Below are positions 1-21,128 of a stretch of DNA of 64,000 nucleotides, piece after piece (the first letter of the stretch is position 1; every line of letters starts with the position of its first letter). Both the position numbers and the translations under genes were made by a program. This DNA comes from Eublepharis macularius (taxonomy: Eukaryota > Chordata > Lepidosauria > Squamata > Eublepharidae). A model generated the notes under the pieces. It saw only the letters and a list, made by a program, of their open reading frames with translations. It was not told where the DNA came from and made no database searches. Location: NCBI RefSeq assembly GCF_028583425.1, contig NC_072797.1:22912001-22976000 (forward strand), in the 5' to 3' direction.

Positions 1-37
1 GAGTTCCACCACCTCTTTTCCCAGAAAAAAACCCCTG
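1..37. mobile_element. Right end of a palindromic hAT-like element cut by the window edge
   Basis: The first 37 bases match the terminal 37 bases of the complete copy at 43235-43489 with one clear difference, ending ...CCCCTG. The rest lies left of the window. Confidence 0.8.
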
Positions 38-347
38 ACACAAGGAAAAAGGGGGTAAGAGTCAGCTTCCGTTCCTATGGCCTGTCAATTTTCTGCTGAA
101 AATGTTTCCGTATTCACATTACACATGTTGAGAATCTGTGTTTTCTGAAGTGATGGACATTTCTGCCCCCCTGCCGAAACATCAGTCTTGATCACAGGAA
201 CTATCATTTCTTCTGTGTTAGTACAATGCGTAGCAACTGTGTGCAGCAATTGCATGTGATACAGTCATCCTTTTCTGCATGCGAGGCTAAGGGGATGTTA
301 TAAGCTAAAAGAAAGAGGAGGAAATGTTGTTTTATAAAATCATACAA

Positions 348-10910
<10,563 letters not shown>

Positions 10911-11898
10911 CTAGAAGAAGGAAGCTTGTCAGCCAACCCCATATTTGAAACAACAGATGTACTGAGCAAAGAATGCAAAATATGCTTATGACAGGAAGGA
11001 AAACAAACCATGCTTGCTAACATTTGAAAACGCCTGAAAAAGCAGATTCAACCTACGCACTCAACGTTCATTTCCTTTCCCCTTGGAACTGTAGATTGGG
11101 GTGGCTGGTTCAGTGGTGGCTAAGCTTGCCAGCCGACCAGAAAAAGGGACTTGGCCTCCCATGTCTTTCACTGCACTTTTAACTTTTTAACTACTGGATC
11201 TGCAGAAATCAAGAGAAGGCTGTTTTCCTAGCAGGGAGATAAACATTGGGTTGGATCCAGATCAAATTTTCCAACGGCAGATTGTAACTTTCCTGCCTCC
11301 TCCTCGTCCTGGAGGATAGGAGATCCTGGGGAATGACATGAAGGGGGTCTGCAGCAGGAATTGGCATTGATAGACTGCGGCAGTTCAGTCTGGATCCAAC
11401 CCGTTACCATGGATCTACAGATCAATCTGCTGTTAAAGACAACAACAGGGATTGTCAAAACAATTGCGAACCATCCTCATAGCTAAGAGATGTGCACGAA
11501 GCAGACTGTGAAGATAATCTAAATACAGCCACACACATATACATAGAGGGGTCTGGGGAGGGCTGTTTTTTCAAGAACAATGAATTAATAAAATGAACTG
11601 AATTATAAACAGATGTGCCAAAACAGAATGAGATGTTGTGTGGGCCACTGTACCATCTTAAGCAGCTATCTCCTTTTTCAGTGGACTTAGACACATGTAA
11701 CTCTGCGTTGCCAGCCAACTAAAGCAAGCGAGAGTCGATAAATTGAGAAAGAATTGTGTAGAAAAGGGGATTTGGGGCAAGTGTTATTTGTTAGGCAAGG
11801 GTGAAAAAAACTGCACTTGTTAAAATCCTCTCTTCCGCACAAATAAATATTTATGTAGGTAATAACTGTCCCTTAGTTTATTTCTACCTTTTTTAATG

Positions 11899-12145
11899 CT
11901 AGTATAGTGTAGTGGTTAGAATGCTGGTTTAGGATCTGGGAGACCCAGGTTCATATCCTGACTCTGCCATGACTTTCGGCCAGCCACACACTGTCAGCCT
12001 AACCCACCTCGCAGGGTTGTTGCAGAAGGAGCAGAGAAGCATGTTGTAAGGAAGAGGAGAATAATGGAAGAGAATGATGTAAGCACCTTTAGATCCCATT
12101 GAGGAGAAAAGTGAGGTATAAATGAAACAAATACATAAATTTGCA
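11899..12145 (+). mobile_element. tRNA-derived SINE with A/B boxes
   Basis: TAGTGTAGTGGTTAGAATGC (A-box-like), GGTTCATATCC (B-box-like), a GGTTGTTGCAGAAGG core and a 3' end ATAAATGAAACAAATA. Same family as 13394, 14582, 18970, 42893, 49005 and 57140. Confidence 0.75.
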
Positions 12146-12258
12146 GAAGAGAGAAATATTTATAGTAATTTCATTTCAGTGTGATATTAACCCAGTTTTG
12201 AATAGAACTAGCACAGCTAGAAAGATTCCTATGTCTTTTTGGAGAGGAATTGACTCAG

Positions 12259-12489
12259 GGCCAAACTACAAGTGACGATGACACAGGCTGGACACTTGTC
12301 AGCTTCCCTCAAGTTTTGATGGGAAATGTAGGCAGCTTGGCGGAATGTTGGACAAGTGACAGTTGAAAAGTCCATTGGACAGCAGTCAGAGAGCCAAGCT
12401 GCAAGACTAGGATGCCTACATTTCCCATCAAAACTTGAGGGAAGCTGACAAGTGTCCAACCTGTGTCATTCGTCACTTGTAGCTTGGCC
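12259..12489. mobile_element. CTSAG-flanked inverted-repeat element, copy 1
   Basis: Long inverted repeat starting GGCCAAACTACAAGTGACG; flanked by CTCAG (12254-12258, 12490-12494). The arms include AAGTTTTGATGGGAAATGTA and its complement. More diverged than the copies at 47284 and 56100. Confidence 0.8.
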
Positions 12490-13001
12490 CTCAGTTTGCT
12501 AGTTTTTAAAATCACTGTCCAGGACTATACATTTTTAAAAATCATATTCAAGAATTTGTCTTGATTTTGGTGGCACCTGGTATGGTATCTCAAATAATGA
12601 CAATCAATACAAAACTAAGAATGCTATTCAACAGCACAGCTATTAACTGTGAATGGACAACATATTTAAAGTTTCAAAATCATTGTTTTAATGGAAATTA
12701 AACACATTCCTGTTGAAATAAGATAGGATACACCAGGAAATTAAAGCAAAAAAAAATCTGTTGTTAAAAATTAAACTATACCTCAGATGTTTTATAGAAA
12801 TCCATGTGGGAGACACATAAATACATATAAAGAAGTTATTTCTTAACTAACTTTTTCAAGTAACAATTATAACAATAAATAAATAACAAAATAAAAACTG
12901 ATTTGAACTTATCCAAATAATTAAAGTCTTAGAAACACAGCACAAACAACCAGATGTTTCAAGAAAGGGAACAAAGCCAATAAACTCTCGTTTCACTATT
13001 T

Positions 13002-13090
13002 ACAGTGCAATCCTATGGAGAGTTACTCCAGTCTAAGGCCATTGACTTCAGTGAGCTTAGACTGGTGTAACTTACCATAGGATTGCACTA
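13002..13090. mobile_element. 90-bp palindromic MITE, copy 1
   Basis: ACAGTGCAATCCTATGGAGA and its complement about 85 bp away, with GTCTAAGGCCATTGA near the centre. Typical member of the family listed in the findings. Confidence 0.8.
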
Positions 13091-13244
13091 TTAATCTTTT
13101 TTCACAAAAGAAGGATTACATTCCCAGCTGTGTCTGAAGACAGAAATCCATATTAAATGATAAGCAAAATACTATGGTGTTTGCTATTTACAATCAGATT
13201 GGTGTATCAATCTGATAAACCAAATCCATCCAATAGCCTCACAG

Positions 13245-13392
13245 TGTATTAAGCTGCCTTACAGTGAATCCAACCATTGGACTATCACAGTCAGTATTGC
13301 CTACTTGGGCTGGCAGTGGCGTTCCAGGGTCTCAGGCGGAGGTCTTTATCACCACCTACTGCCAGATCCTTGTGAGGTTTGTTAGGCTGAGA
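13245..13392 (-). mobile_element. tRNA-derived SINE (second family), partial
   Basis: Minus-strand copy of the family seen at 33925 (AAGGCAGCTT, GGCAATACTGA-type segments). It abuts the plus-strand SINE that follows. Confidence 0.5.
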
Positions 13393-13393
13393 C

Positions 13394-13640
13394 CCAGTGT
13401 GGTATAGTGGTTACAGTGTTGGACTAGGATCTAGGAGACCCAGGTTCGAATTCCCACTCTACCATCAAAGCTTGCCTGGTGAACTTGGGCCAGTCACACA
13501 CTCTCAGCCTAACCTACCTCATAGGACTGTTGTGAGGACAAAGTGGAGGAGAGGAGGAGGAGGAGGAGGAGGAGGGGACTGTTTTGGATCCCCAGGGGGG
13601 AGAAAAGCAGGGTATTGATAAAGTAAACAAATATAGAATG
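13394..13640 (+). mobile_element. tRNA-derived SINE
   Basis: A-box-like TATAGTGGTTACAGTG, B-box-like GGTTCGAATTC, then GCCAGTCACACACTCTCAGC, with an internal (GGA)n expansion at about 13549-13575 and tail TAAAGTAAACAAAT. Confidence 0.8.
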
Positions 13641-14581
13641 AGCGGCTCAAGGTCGCCCAGTGAGCCTCATAGCAGAGAGAGGTTCTGAATTTTGATCTCC
13701 CTGATTGTAGCCTGACAATACACTGCACTGATTCACCTTTGAAAACATATTAATATCACCAAACTTAACATCCAGTTATCATTCAAACAGAACATGCTTT
13801 AGACCCAAATCAGACATGTATTGTAAAGTGCAGGAAGGCTAAAATGCGATTGTAAAACAATCCATTCTGTGTGGTCACTAATCAATTTATAAATCTCAGA
13901 CAGCTATTTTTAACGGCTGCCTTTCTGTTTCTGTTTTCTATACTTTTCTTTCCGTTTAGTTTGCCTTTAATGTGCATTTACAATTGTTTTTCACCCATGC
14001 AGACTAACAGTGGAAGAAGGCCTGAAAAATGCCTTCGCTTCTTGGACAAATCTGTTCTTTATCTCCTTTGCCGTGAACCCTGAGGCTGGGTTGGGGTCAC
14101 ACGTGTGCCTAGGTTTCCCTCCTGAATAGCTCCAAAAGAAAGAACCCGCTATGAGACTTTTGTGAACAATACTGTGAGAACAAGAACAGTTCTTTATTTG
14201 AATATACCGTCCTTATAATGTGCTCAATTAAAATTGCTTTTTTGCAGCTGCAAGACAGGTATATCTCTACTTTTCTATGGTTATTCCTAGTAGTACTAAA
14301 TAAGGAACAGTTCCCAAAATACAAAAAAAGGGATGGCCAATCTCAGGGTTGTTTCCGGTGTGTGTGTGTGGGTGTGTGTATGTGTAAATAACCTTGGTTG
14401 GGTGCCAAATGTAAGTCTGAAATGGCTTCTCATCTGGCAGCAGCAGTTTTTGCTATACCAGCAGAGTTGCTCGCCCCCCTCGCCAAGGTGGTTACATGAG
14501 GAAAATCACAGCCACTAGGTATAGACTTCTTCAGACAAACAGCTACCCCATGTTTCTATTGTGTCCTTGAGAGGCAGAACC

Positions 14582-14810
14582 AGACAGTGGAGTGGAGTGG
14601 TTACACTAGGATCTGGGAGACCCAGGTTCAAATCCTTGCTCTGCCACGGAAGCTTCCTGCATGACCCTGTTCCAGTCACACACTCATCCTAACCTACCTG
14701 ATAGGGTTGTTGTGAGGCTAAATAGAAGAAAGGAGAACAGTGTAAGGTGCTTTGGGTTCCCTTTAGGGAGAAAGGCAGAGTATAAATTAAGTAAGTAAAT
14801 AAATGTCTGC
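14582..14810 (+). mobile_element. tRNA-derived SINE
   Basis: Same family: GGTTCAAATCC box B, GGGTTGTTGTGAGG core, tail TTAAGTAAGTAAATAAAT. Confidence 0.78.
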
Positions 14811-15462
14811 AATCTGACGAGCAGCCACCCAAATGTTGAGCTGGATGAAGAATTCACGTCTGCAATTGTTTCCCCCCCCCCCCCACAGTTCTCAAACGAG
14901 GAAGCAGGAATAAGCAAGGGGAAGGAGGGAGGGTTTTTTAATCATTACTGGGAATATATTTGGGTATGTTCTTTTTCTGATCTGGAGGTTTTTAAAAACA
15001 TCCTACGAACTGAGGCAAACTTGGTAACAATCTCTGAGGATGGCAGTCAACCCAGCTGTTTTCTCCCACAAAAAGGAATCTCCAGGCCACTCATCCACCA
15101 AAGCTTAAGCCACAATCAATCATTTTGTCTTTAAGAGTTTTGTTTTTGCTGCTAAGGACTGAGCCGGTTCCCATTCTGGAGTTTCACAAGCTTCTCAATC
15201 AAGGATGTCAAATATGCAGGTCGGGCAGCGTGTCGTTGTTTCCAGAAGTCTCTTTGGGCAATGTCCCATGCGCAGCTCTCCCCTCCTGCCCTAAATTTGC
15301 CAAAAGCATTTTCCAAGTGCGCTGACACTTGAAAGAGAGATGGTCCCAGGTTTGATATTAAAAGTTAATAACAACAACCAAAGCTGCCTCTTACTGGCAT
15401 GCATCATTGGATGGTAGCCTTTTTTGACCCAATTAATAAAAGAAAGAGATCAAATCCTTTAC

Positions 15463-15728
15463 CTTGAATCTGTTACCTGTTGCTTCTACCTGAAACTATG
15501 GACGCTCCCTTGTTCAGGTTGAGGAAAGTGGGCCTGCCTCTTCCCCACATCTCCTCCCTCCCTTGGCTCACACCTTCCTCCCTCTGATTGGACCGCTCAG
15601 GATAATGAATGCAGAATCATGAAAAGCGGTACAGGCTGACTGGAAGGCCCCAGTGCCCATCCATCTCGTCTTACTTGTTTACATATCACTGCCCTGCTTG
15701 GAGTTTACCATCTTGTTTCCAAGGAGAT
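15463..15728 (-). promoter_or_regulatory. CAPSL: Candidate CAPSL promoter and first exon
   Basis: Reading leftward on the minus strand: an RFX X-box-like GTTTCCAAGGAGAT (plus 15715-15728), then CCAATCAG (15584-15591), then donor-like AG|GT sites at 15490, 15477 and 15463. CAPSL needs an upstream non-coding exon because its ATG follows an acceptor, and this non-repetitive stretch is the best candidate I see. Speculative. Confidence 0.25.
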
Positions 15729-16253
15729 AGGGATTGCTGTGAAAGGCCCAGCCGTGCAACCTGCCAGGGATTTTGTGGTTTCTGTGCTTTGTGGATGTTT
15801 CCCTCTCTCCCCTTCACTTCTGAATTTTCTGAGATCAGGAAGGAAGACTTCTCTTCACTGAGGCAGAGGATGAACCAACTGAGCAAAACTCTCATTGGTA
15901 GTAGCCCATGAAATGTTTCAAAATCAGTGCAGCCCGAGGGCAGGCATTTTCAGATTTTCCTTTCCATTCCCTCAAAAATATATAATAGATTGATGAAATC
16001 TGGAAATGAAGATGCAGAACAGGCAAAAAAAGAGCATGAGATCTTAGGTTTCGTTTTCCCAAACAGCTGTCCCAATGCACAATGCAGAGAGGGGCTCACA
16101 TAGTTAACCACTCCTCCATATTTAAAACAAAACAAAACTCGGGAACATAAATGAGTAGCATGTCAGAGTACGGGTTCTATTCTACTTTTCTGCCTGCTAC
16201 GATCATCTTCTGTTTTTTAAAAAATAGAAGATATTGCTGTCATGTTACTCTCT

Positions 16254-16472
16254 TAGGGTTGCTAACCTCCAGCTGGGGCCTGGAGACCTCCAGAATTACA
16301 ACTGATCTCCAGGCAACACAGATCAGTTCCCCTGGAGGAAATGGCTGCTTTGGACGGTGGCCTGTAGGGCATTATACCCTGCTGAGGTCCCTTTCCTCCC
16401 CAAATTCTGCCCTCTCCAGGATCCAACCCCCCAAATCTGCAGGAATTTCTCAACCTGGAGTTGGCCACCCTA
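16254..16472. mobile_element. TAGGGTTGCCA-type MITE
   Basis: Starts TAGGGTTGCTAACCTCCAG and ends with a near-complement CTGGAGTTGGCCACCCTA. Flanking octamers TACTCTCT and GACTTTCC agree at 5 of 8 positions, consistent with an old hAT-type duplication. Confidence 0.75.
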
Positions 16473-17261
16473 GACTTTCCCCCATTGGTACTCAAAAGTG
16501 GCACGGAAACAGATTTACCACTGCATTTACGGTATGGAAGTGGGGGTGCCAATCTCCCCGTGAGGGTGCAAGATCACCTGGCCCAAGCTCCTGTTTCCCA
16601 CCAGGTACTCAGAGCAGTGACTGCGACCAGGGTAGGGAAGGATCAGACCGTAGACTCCAGGCTGGTTTTCAGGTGTTCTGGGACCAGGCGAGAGGCTCCC
16701 TGAGAGGGAATAAGAATGTCAGATCTCAGCGGGGAGTAGTCAAAGATCTCATCTGAGTCATACAATATGGGACCATCGCGCTGCCTATGACCTGTGTGCT
16801 ACGTGTTGTGCGCTCCAGCCACAGAATGTAACACATTTCAGTCAGCCTATTATCTCCTTGGAAAGAATCAAACCCAACCCAGAATAAAAAGTGTATTTGT
16901 ATTGTGTGAATGATTTTACGTTTTCCTTGCCTTGCAGCCAGGCTTTTAAAATACATTACTAAGCCACAAGAGTCAAACTGTTTAGAAACTGTTTGGAAAA
17001 ACAAATTAAATTGTTATGAGATTATTGTATTTTGATAGTCCTTGTAAGTGTAACACACAATGTATAATCTTTTTTTTTAAAAAAAATCTTTGTTACCCTT
17101 TTCTTTTCTGTACCCCTAACAAAACAAATTATAAAGGGGTGGGGGGGGGAAGAGTAAAAAATATTTCAAGGAGATCTATATTAATTTTTTTTTGGTGTTC
17201 CTGCTTAATTATTAGGTAAGACGCAAGGCTTTGTTCCTCTTACCTGCACACTGCATTTTCT

Positions 17262-17420
17262 GTTACAATTATTTATTTATATATTTATACTTCATTTCTC
17301 TCATCTCTGAGGGCTCAAAGCAGCTTACACCATCATTCTCCCCTCCGTTTATCCTTGCAACACCGTGAAGTAGGTTGGGTGGAGGGAGACTTGTAGTTCA
17401 CTTAATAAAATACCTCTCCA
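17262..17420 (-). mobile_element. SINE 3' portion
   Basis: Minus-strand ATTTATTTATATATTTATAC tail followed by the TCATCTCTGAGGGCTCAAAG and GTAGGTTGGGTGGAG blocks of a squamate SINE. Confidence 0.5.
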
Positions 17421-17492
17421 TATTACTCATGCTTGACCGTGTCAACTAATTACCAGTATCACACGATTAAACTGGAGAGTTCAGCAATGAAA

Positions 17493-17700
17493 TTTGTAGG
17501 TCACTGGCTGGGCATGTGTTTGTATGGTAAAGGTCCCAGGTTCAACCTGTGGTATGCCTGATTAGAGGATCAGGTAGGAGGTGTTGAGAAATATCTCTCT
17601 GCAGAAATGCTGGAGGGAGCTCATGTCCCATGGAGGGCTCCCATTTCCCCCTACACATTCCTCCTCAGCCTAGATGACCTCAGTGGGGAGCTGTCCACAT
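17493..17700 (+). mobile_element. tRNA-derived SINE (second family)
   Basis: GGGCATGTGTTTGTATGG, GTCCCAGGTTCAACC (B-box-like) and GATCAGGTAGGAGGTG match the 33925-34140 copy. Confidence 0.6.
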
Positions 17701-18039
17701 AATTTTGGAGCTGCATGTAGAGTATTCCAAGAGGAGCTCCAAGGTTATGCAAAGAGCAAGATTCGTTTGATGCTCTTTAGGGTGCTACTGGACTCAAAGA
17801 GCTAGAAGGAAACGCATGCAGACGCTCTAACCAGGCAGTCTGTTGTTTTCACCTCCAGATGCAGATTGAGAACATGAAGACTGCATTCCTAAGCCTGCTG
17901 GTATCAACAGAACTTACTGGATATTTTGTTGTTTCTGTCTTCTTCCCTCTTGGGCATTTTATTACCTTTGTGTTAATTTTATTGCAAAGGTCGCTTTGAT
18001 GATCCACAACTTCAAAAAACAGAAACAAGCATATGCACT

Positions 18040-18560
18040 TCATAATCACAGCCGTGCTGGATCAGACCAATGGTCCATTTACAATCCAGTATCTAGCTTC
18101 CACCCTGACCTGGATAGCTCAGCTGACCCTGATCTCATCAGATCTCAGAAGCTAAGCAAGTTTGCCCTTGGTTAGTAATTGGATGGGAGACCACCAATGA
18201 AGAAGACCAAGGTTGCAGAGGCAGGCAATGGCTAAACCACCTCTGTTAGTCACTTCCTATGAAAGCCCCATCAGGGGGCGCCATAAGTCAACTATGACTT
18301 CAGGGCACTGTCCACCACTATCTAGCTTCCAACAATGGCCAGTTAGATGCAACAGAGAACCCTACAAACAACGGCCGCTGATGAGAGCCCTCTCTATCTA
18401 TTCTCCAGCATCAGACAAACATGTCCCATTGAGCTACCATGGCTGACTATCCTCCATTAATCTATCTAAGCCATTTCGTGGCAACAAGTTCCACAACTTG
18501 ACTAACTATTGTGTATAGTGCTTCCTTTTGTGTATCTTGAATTTGTGTTGATCACTTGTT
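18040..18560 (+). repeat. Older LINE-like repeat interrupted by a 5S SINE
   Basis: GCCGTGCTGGATCAGACCAA at the left and GTTCCACAACTTGACTAA, CTTCCTTTTGTG at the right are parts of a common reptile LINE-like 3' region; positions 18103-18318 are a later insertion. Confidence 0.55.
18103..18318 (+). mobile_element. 5S rRNA-derived SINE with 13-bp target duplication
   Basis: Head resembles 5S rRNA: GATCTCATCAGATCTCAGAA, GCTAAGCAAG, GGTTAGTAATTGGATGGGAG. The tail (GCGCCATAAGTCAACTATGA, CTTCAGGGCAC) resembles the BovB 3' end. Flanked by TATCTAGCTTCCA at 18090-18102 and 18319-18331. Matches the 5S-Sauria type of SINE. Confidence 0.88.
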
Positions 18561-18565
18561 CATAG

Positions 18566-18765
18566 AACAGGCACTGCTGTAGCATTGTGCTAAAGTGGCC
18601 GGACTCCGAAACAACACACTGCTAGTTTGACCCCCACTACTGCCATGAACCCTGCAGATGGCCTTGCAGCTGTATTGTGGGGATGATAACACGGACTTTG
18701 TTCATTGCTCTGAGTGGGGGGACTAATCTGTCCAGAAAAGTGGTATATAAGCACATTATTTTTAA
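18566..18765 (+). mobile_element. tRNA-derived SINE (third family)
   Basis: GTGCTAAAGTGGCCGGACTC, CTGTATTGTGGGGATGATAA and GTGGTATATAAGCAC match the better preserved copy at 52265-52490. Confidence 0.6.
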
Positions 18766-18969
18766 ATAACTGATTAAAATATTTTAAAGTATGTATTTTT
18801 TAAACTGCCATGATGTTAAGCTATTGTGGGTGTTAGACCATTTTTTAAGAGAATAAAGTTGCAGAATACACTACTCGTAAAAGGTCATGCTAACCTTACA
18901 GGACCCAACATTAAGGAGTGCATGTGAAGAAGCAACAACAATTAGTGGCCCTGAATCCCTAAAAAATAT

Positions 18970-19172
18970 GTATTTACTATTTACTAAATTTATACCCCAT
19001 CTTTCTCCCAAAGTAGCTTACATCATTATCCTCGCTTCCACTTCATGCTCACAACTCTGTGAGGTAGGTTTCACTGAGAGACTGTGACTGGCCCAAGGAG
19101 ACCCAGCAAGCTTCCATGGCAAAGCAAGGATTCAAACTTGGAACTCCAGATCCTAGTCTGACACTGTTACCA
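18970..19172 (-). mobile_element. tRNA-derived SINE
   Basis: Minus-strand member of the 11899 family: complement of CAGGTTCAAATC-type box B and the GTTGTGAGG core are readable. Confidence 0.7.
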
Positions 19173-20868
19173 CCTCTCAAAAACTTAACCTGGTTCTATT
19201 TTGCTTTGTTCTGTCCTTTCAAAGGGACCATTGTGGACGAAATAATGAAGGAATACATTGCAAGCAACCAACCATGTCCATATTATTCTCTCCTTCTTAT
19301 CCAGCCTAGCCTATTTCAGTGGAAGGCCACTCCCCCCCCCCTCCAGCTACTTCACCAACACCACTCATTTAGACAGGGATGTTATTCAGATACTTGGTGA
19401 TTTGGTAGCACTCTACCAATGTATTTTGATGGTATGACCAGAGATACAGGAAGTATGGATGTAAGCTCTTGCAGATGAACACAACTCTTGTCTTTGTCAG
19501 GAGGGAAAATGACTACCACAATGACAAAGTACAAACAGAATTGTCTTGTAGAAACATATGTCCCATGCAAACTTTATTCTGATTAGCTCCAAGGTACAAT
19601 TTTAAAAAAATCAAATACATCAATCACATTTACAGAACACGTTTGCAATCCTGTGAATATCAAAGACGAGATATTATGCAGGCCTGGACCGATGAGATGA
19701 AATTATCTATACAACACTCTTACTGCCCATTTGCAACACGTATTTTGAGGAGTAATTGTTTTACTGACCTTGCATTTTCAAACCTTCCTTTGGATCATCC
19801 CACAGAAAATGAAGTATGCAAACAGCAACTGACTGCGGGGCAGGGGTGGGGGGTGGGGTGGCCCAGGCTGAACATGTAGGACTGGACTCAAAGTTGCCCT
19901 GGTATGAGCATAGAAGAGCAGCTCTGGATTCAACCCATTACCTTCCAGATATTCCACTTGAAGTCATGATGCAACAACACAATGGAGACAGAGGTACAGT
20001 TGATTACACAGTGTGGCGGGAGGTACATAGATTCATACCAATGGTATTAATTATACGTTATGGACAAGAGTATAATGTCCCAAAGTTGTGGGTAGGAGTT
20101 CATGTGTTAAAAGTGCCCCCCTACTTCATACTTTATGGTGTCAATGGGTGCAGCTGTCTGTGTTTTTCTTGCCCTGTAACACTGTAGTGTCAAACAAATT
20201 CTACAAAATAAATTCAAAACAGCAAATGAAACAAACACTCTCACCTCAGTTAAGGAGCTGATGGAAATGGCTTAATCAAGGTATGTATTTGGCTGATAGG
20301 AAGGGAAGAGAGGCACCAATAGGGATACCAGTACAGTGCTGCTGAGAAGCAACAAGTGGAAGAACGCTGAGAAAAAGGGATTTTAACACTTTCAGTACAA
20401 CAGACTGATATAAAAGATAACTATGTGACAAAGAACTCAGTGACTTTCTTGCACTTTTAAAAGCACTTAAAAATCCAGGTGAAAATCCACATGAGAATAA
20501 GTCAAATGAATCTGATCATTCAGGCATATGTACATAATGATCAAATCCATGTAAAAACTTCATGAAGACTATTTCTCCATAAAATTATGCCTGCTTTGGT
20601 ATTAGCACTTCTTATAGCATTTGTCAAGAGAGACCAGGAAAAATGAGTCTGATACCTACAATGCTCTTAATTTACTAGTCTACTTTTTCTTGATGAAATG
20701 CAATCAGCAAATGACATTCAATTAAGCTTTCTTAAGCAGTATAAAGCATAGCAGTGCGTATCTTCATTTTAAAGAGTTTTGCCTTTGCATTTCAAGTTGT
20801 ATGGAAAATAAATCTTATTACAGGCACTGCTGCTAGTATCTTTAAAAGTATTCCAACACTATCCTAAG

Positions 20869-21128
20869 CAGGGCTTTTTTTCTGGGAAAAGAGGTGGTGG
20901 AACTCAGTGGGTTGCCCTCGGAGAAAATGGTCACATGGCTGGTGGCCCCGCCCCCTGATCTCCAGATAGAGGGGAGTTTAGATTGCCCTCTGTGCCAACG
21001 AGCGGCACGGAGGGCAATCTAAACTCCCCTCTGTCTGGAGATCAGGGGGTGGGGCCACCAGCCATGTGACCGTTTTCAAGAAGTTCCAGAACTCCGTTCC
21101 ACTACGTTCCTGCTGAAAAAAAGCCCTG
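20869..21128. mobile_element. Palindromic hAT-like element (CAGGGCTTTTTTT)
   Basis: 260 bp from CAGGGCTTTTTTTC to AAAAAAAGCCCTG, perfect 8-bp duplication ATCCTAAG (20861-20868, 21129-21136). The centre is a near-perfect hairpin with about 68-bp arms (GGTCACATGGCTGGTGGCCC outward). The duplication lies inside a 90-bp-type palindromic MITE, so this is a nested insertion. Confidence 0.92.

Noticed and set aside
16151-16756. 201-aa plus-strand ORF, the longest in the window
   Set aside because: It runs through a TAGGGTTGCCA-type MITE (16254-16472). No domain, no splice context, and the translation resembles MITE readings elsewhere.
18103-18318. Possible functional 5S rRNA gene
   Set aside because: Diverged head, a LINE-derived tail and a target duplication show it is a SINE.
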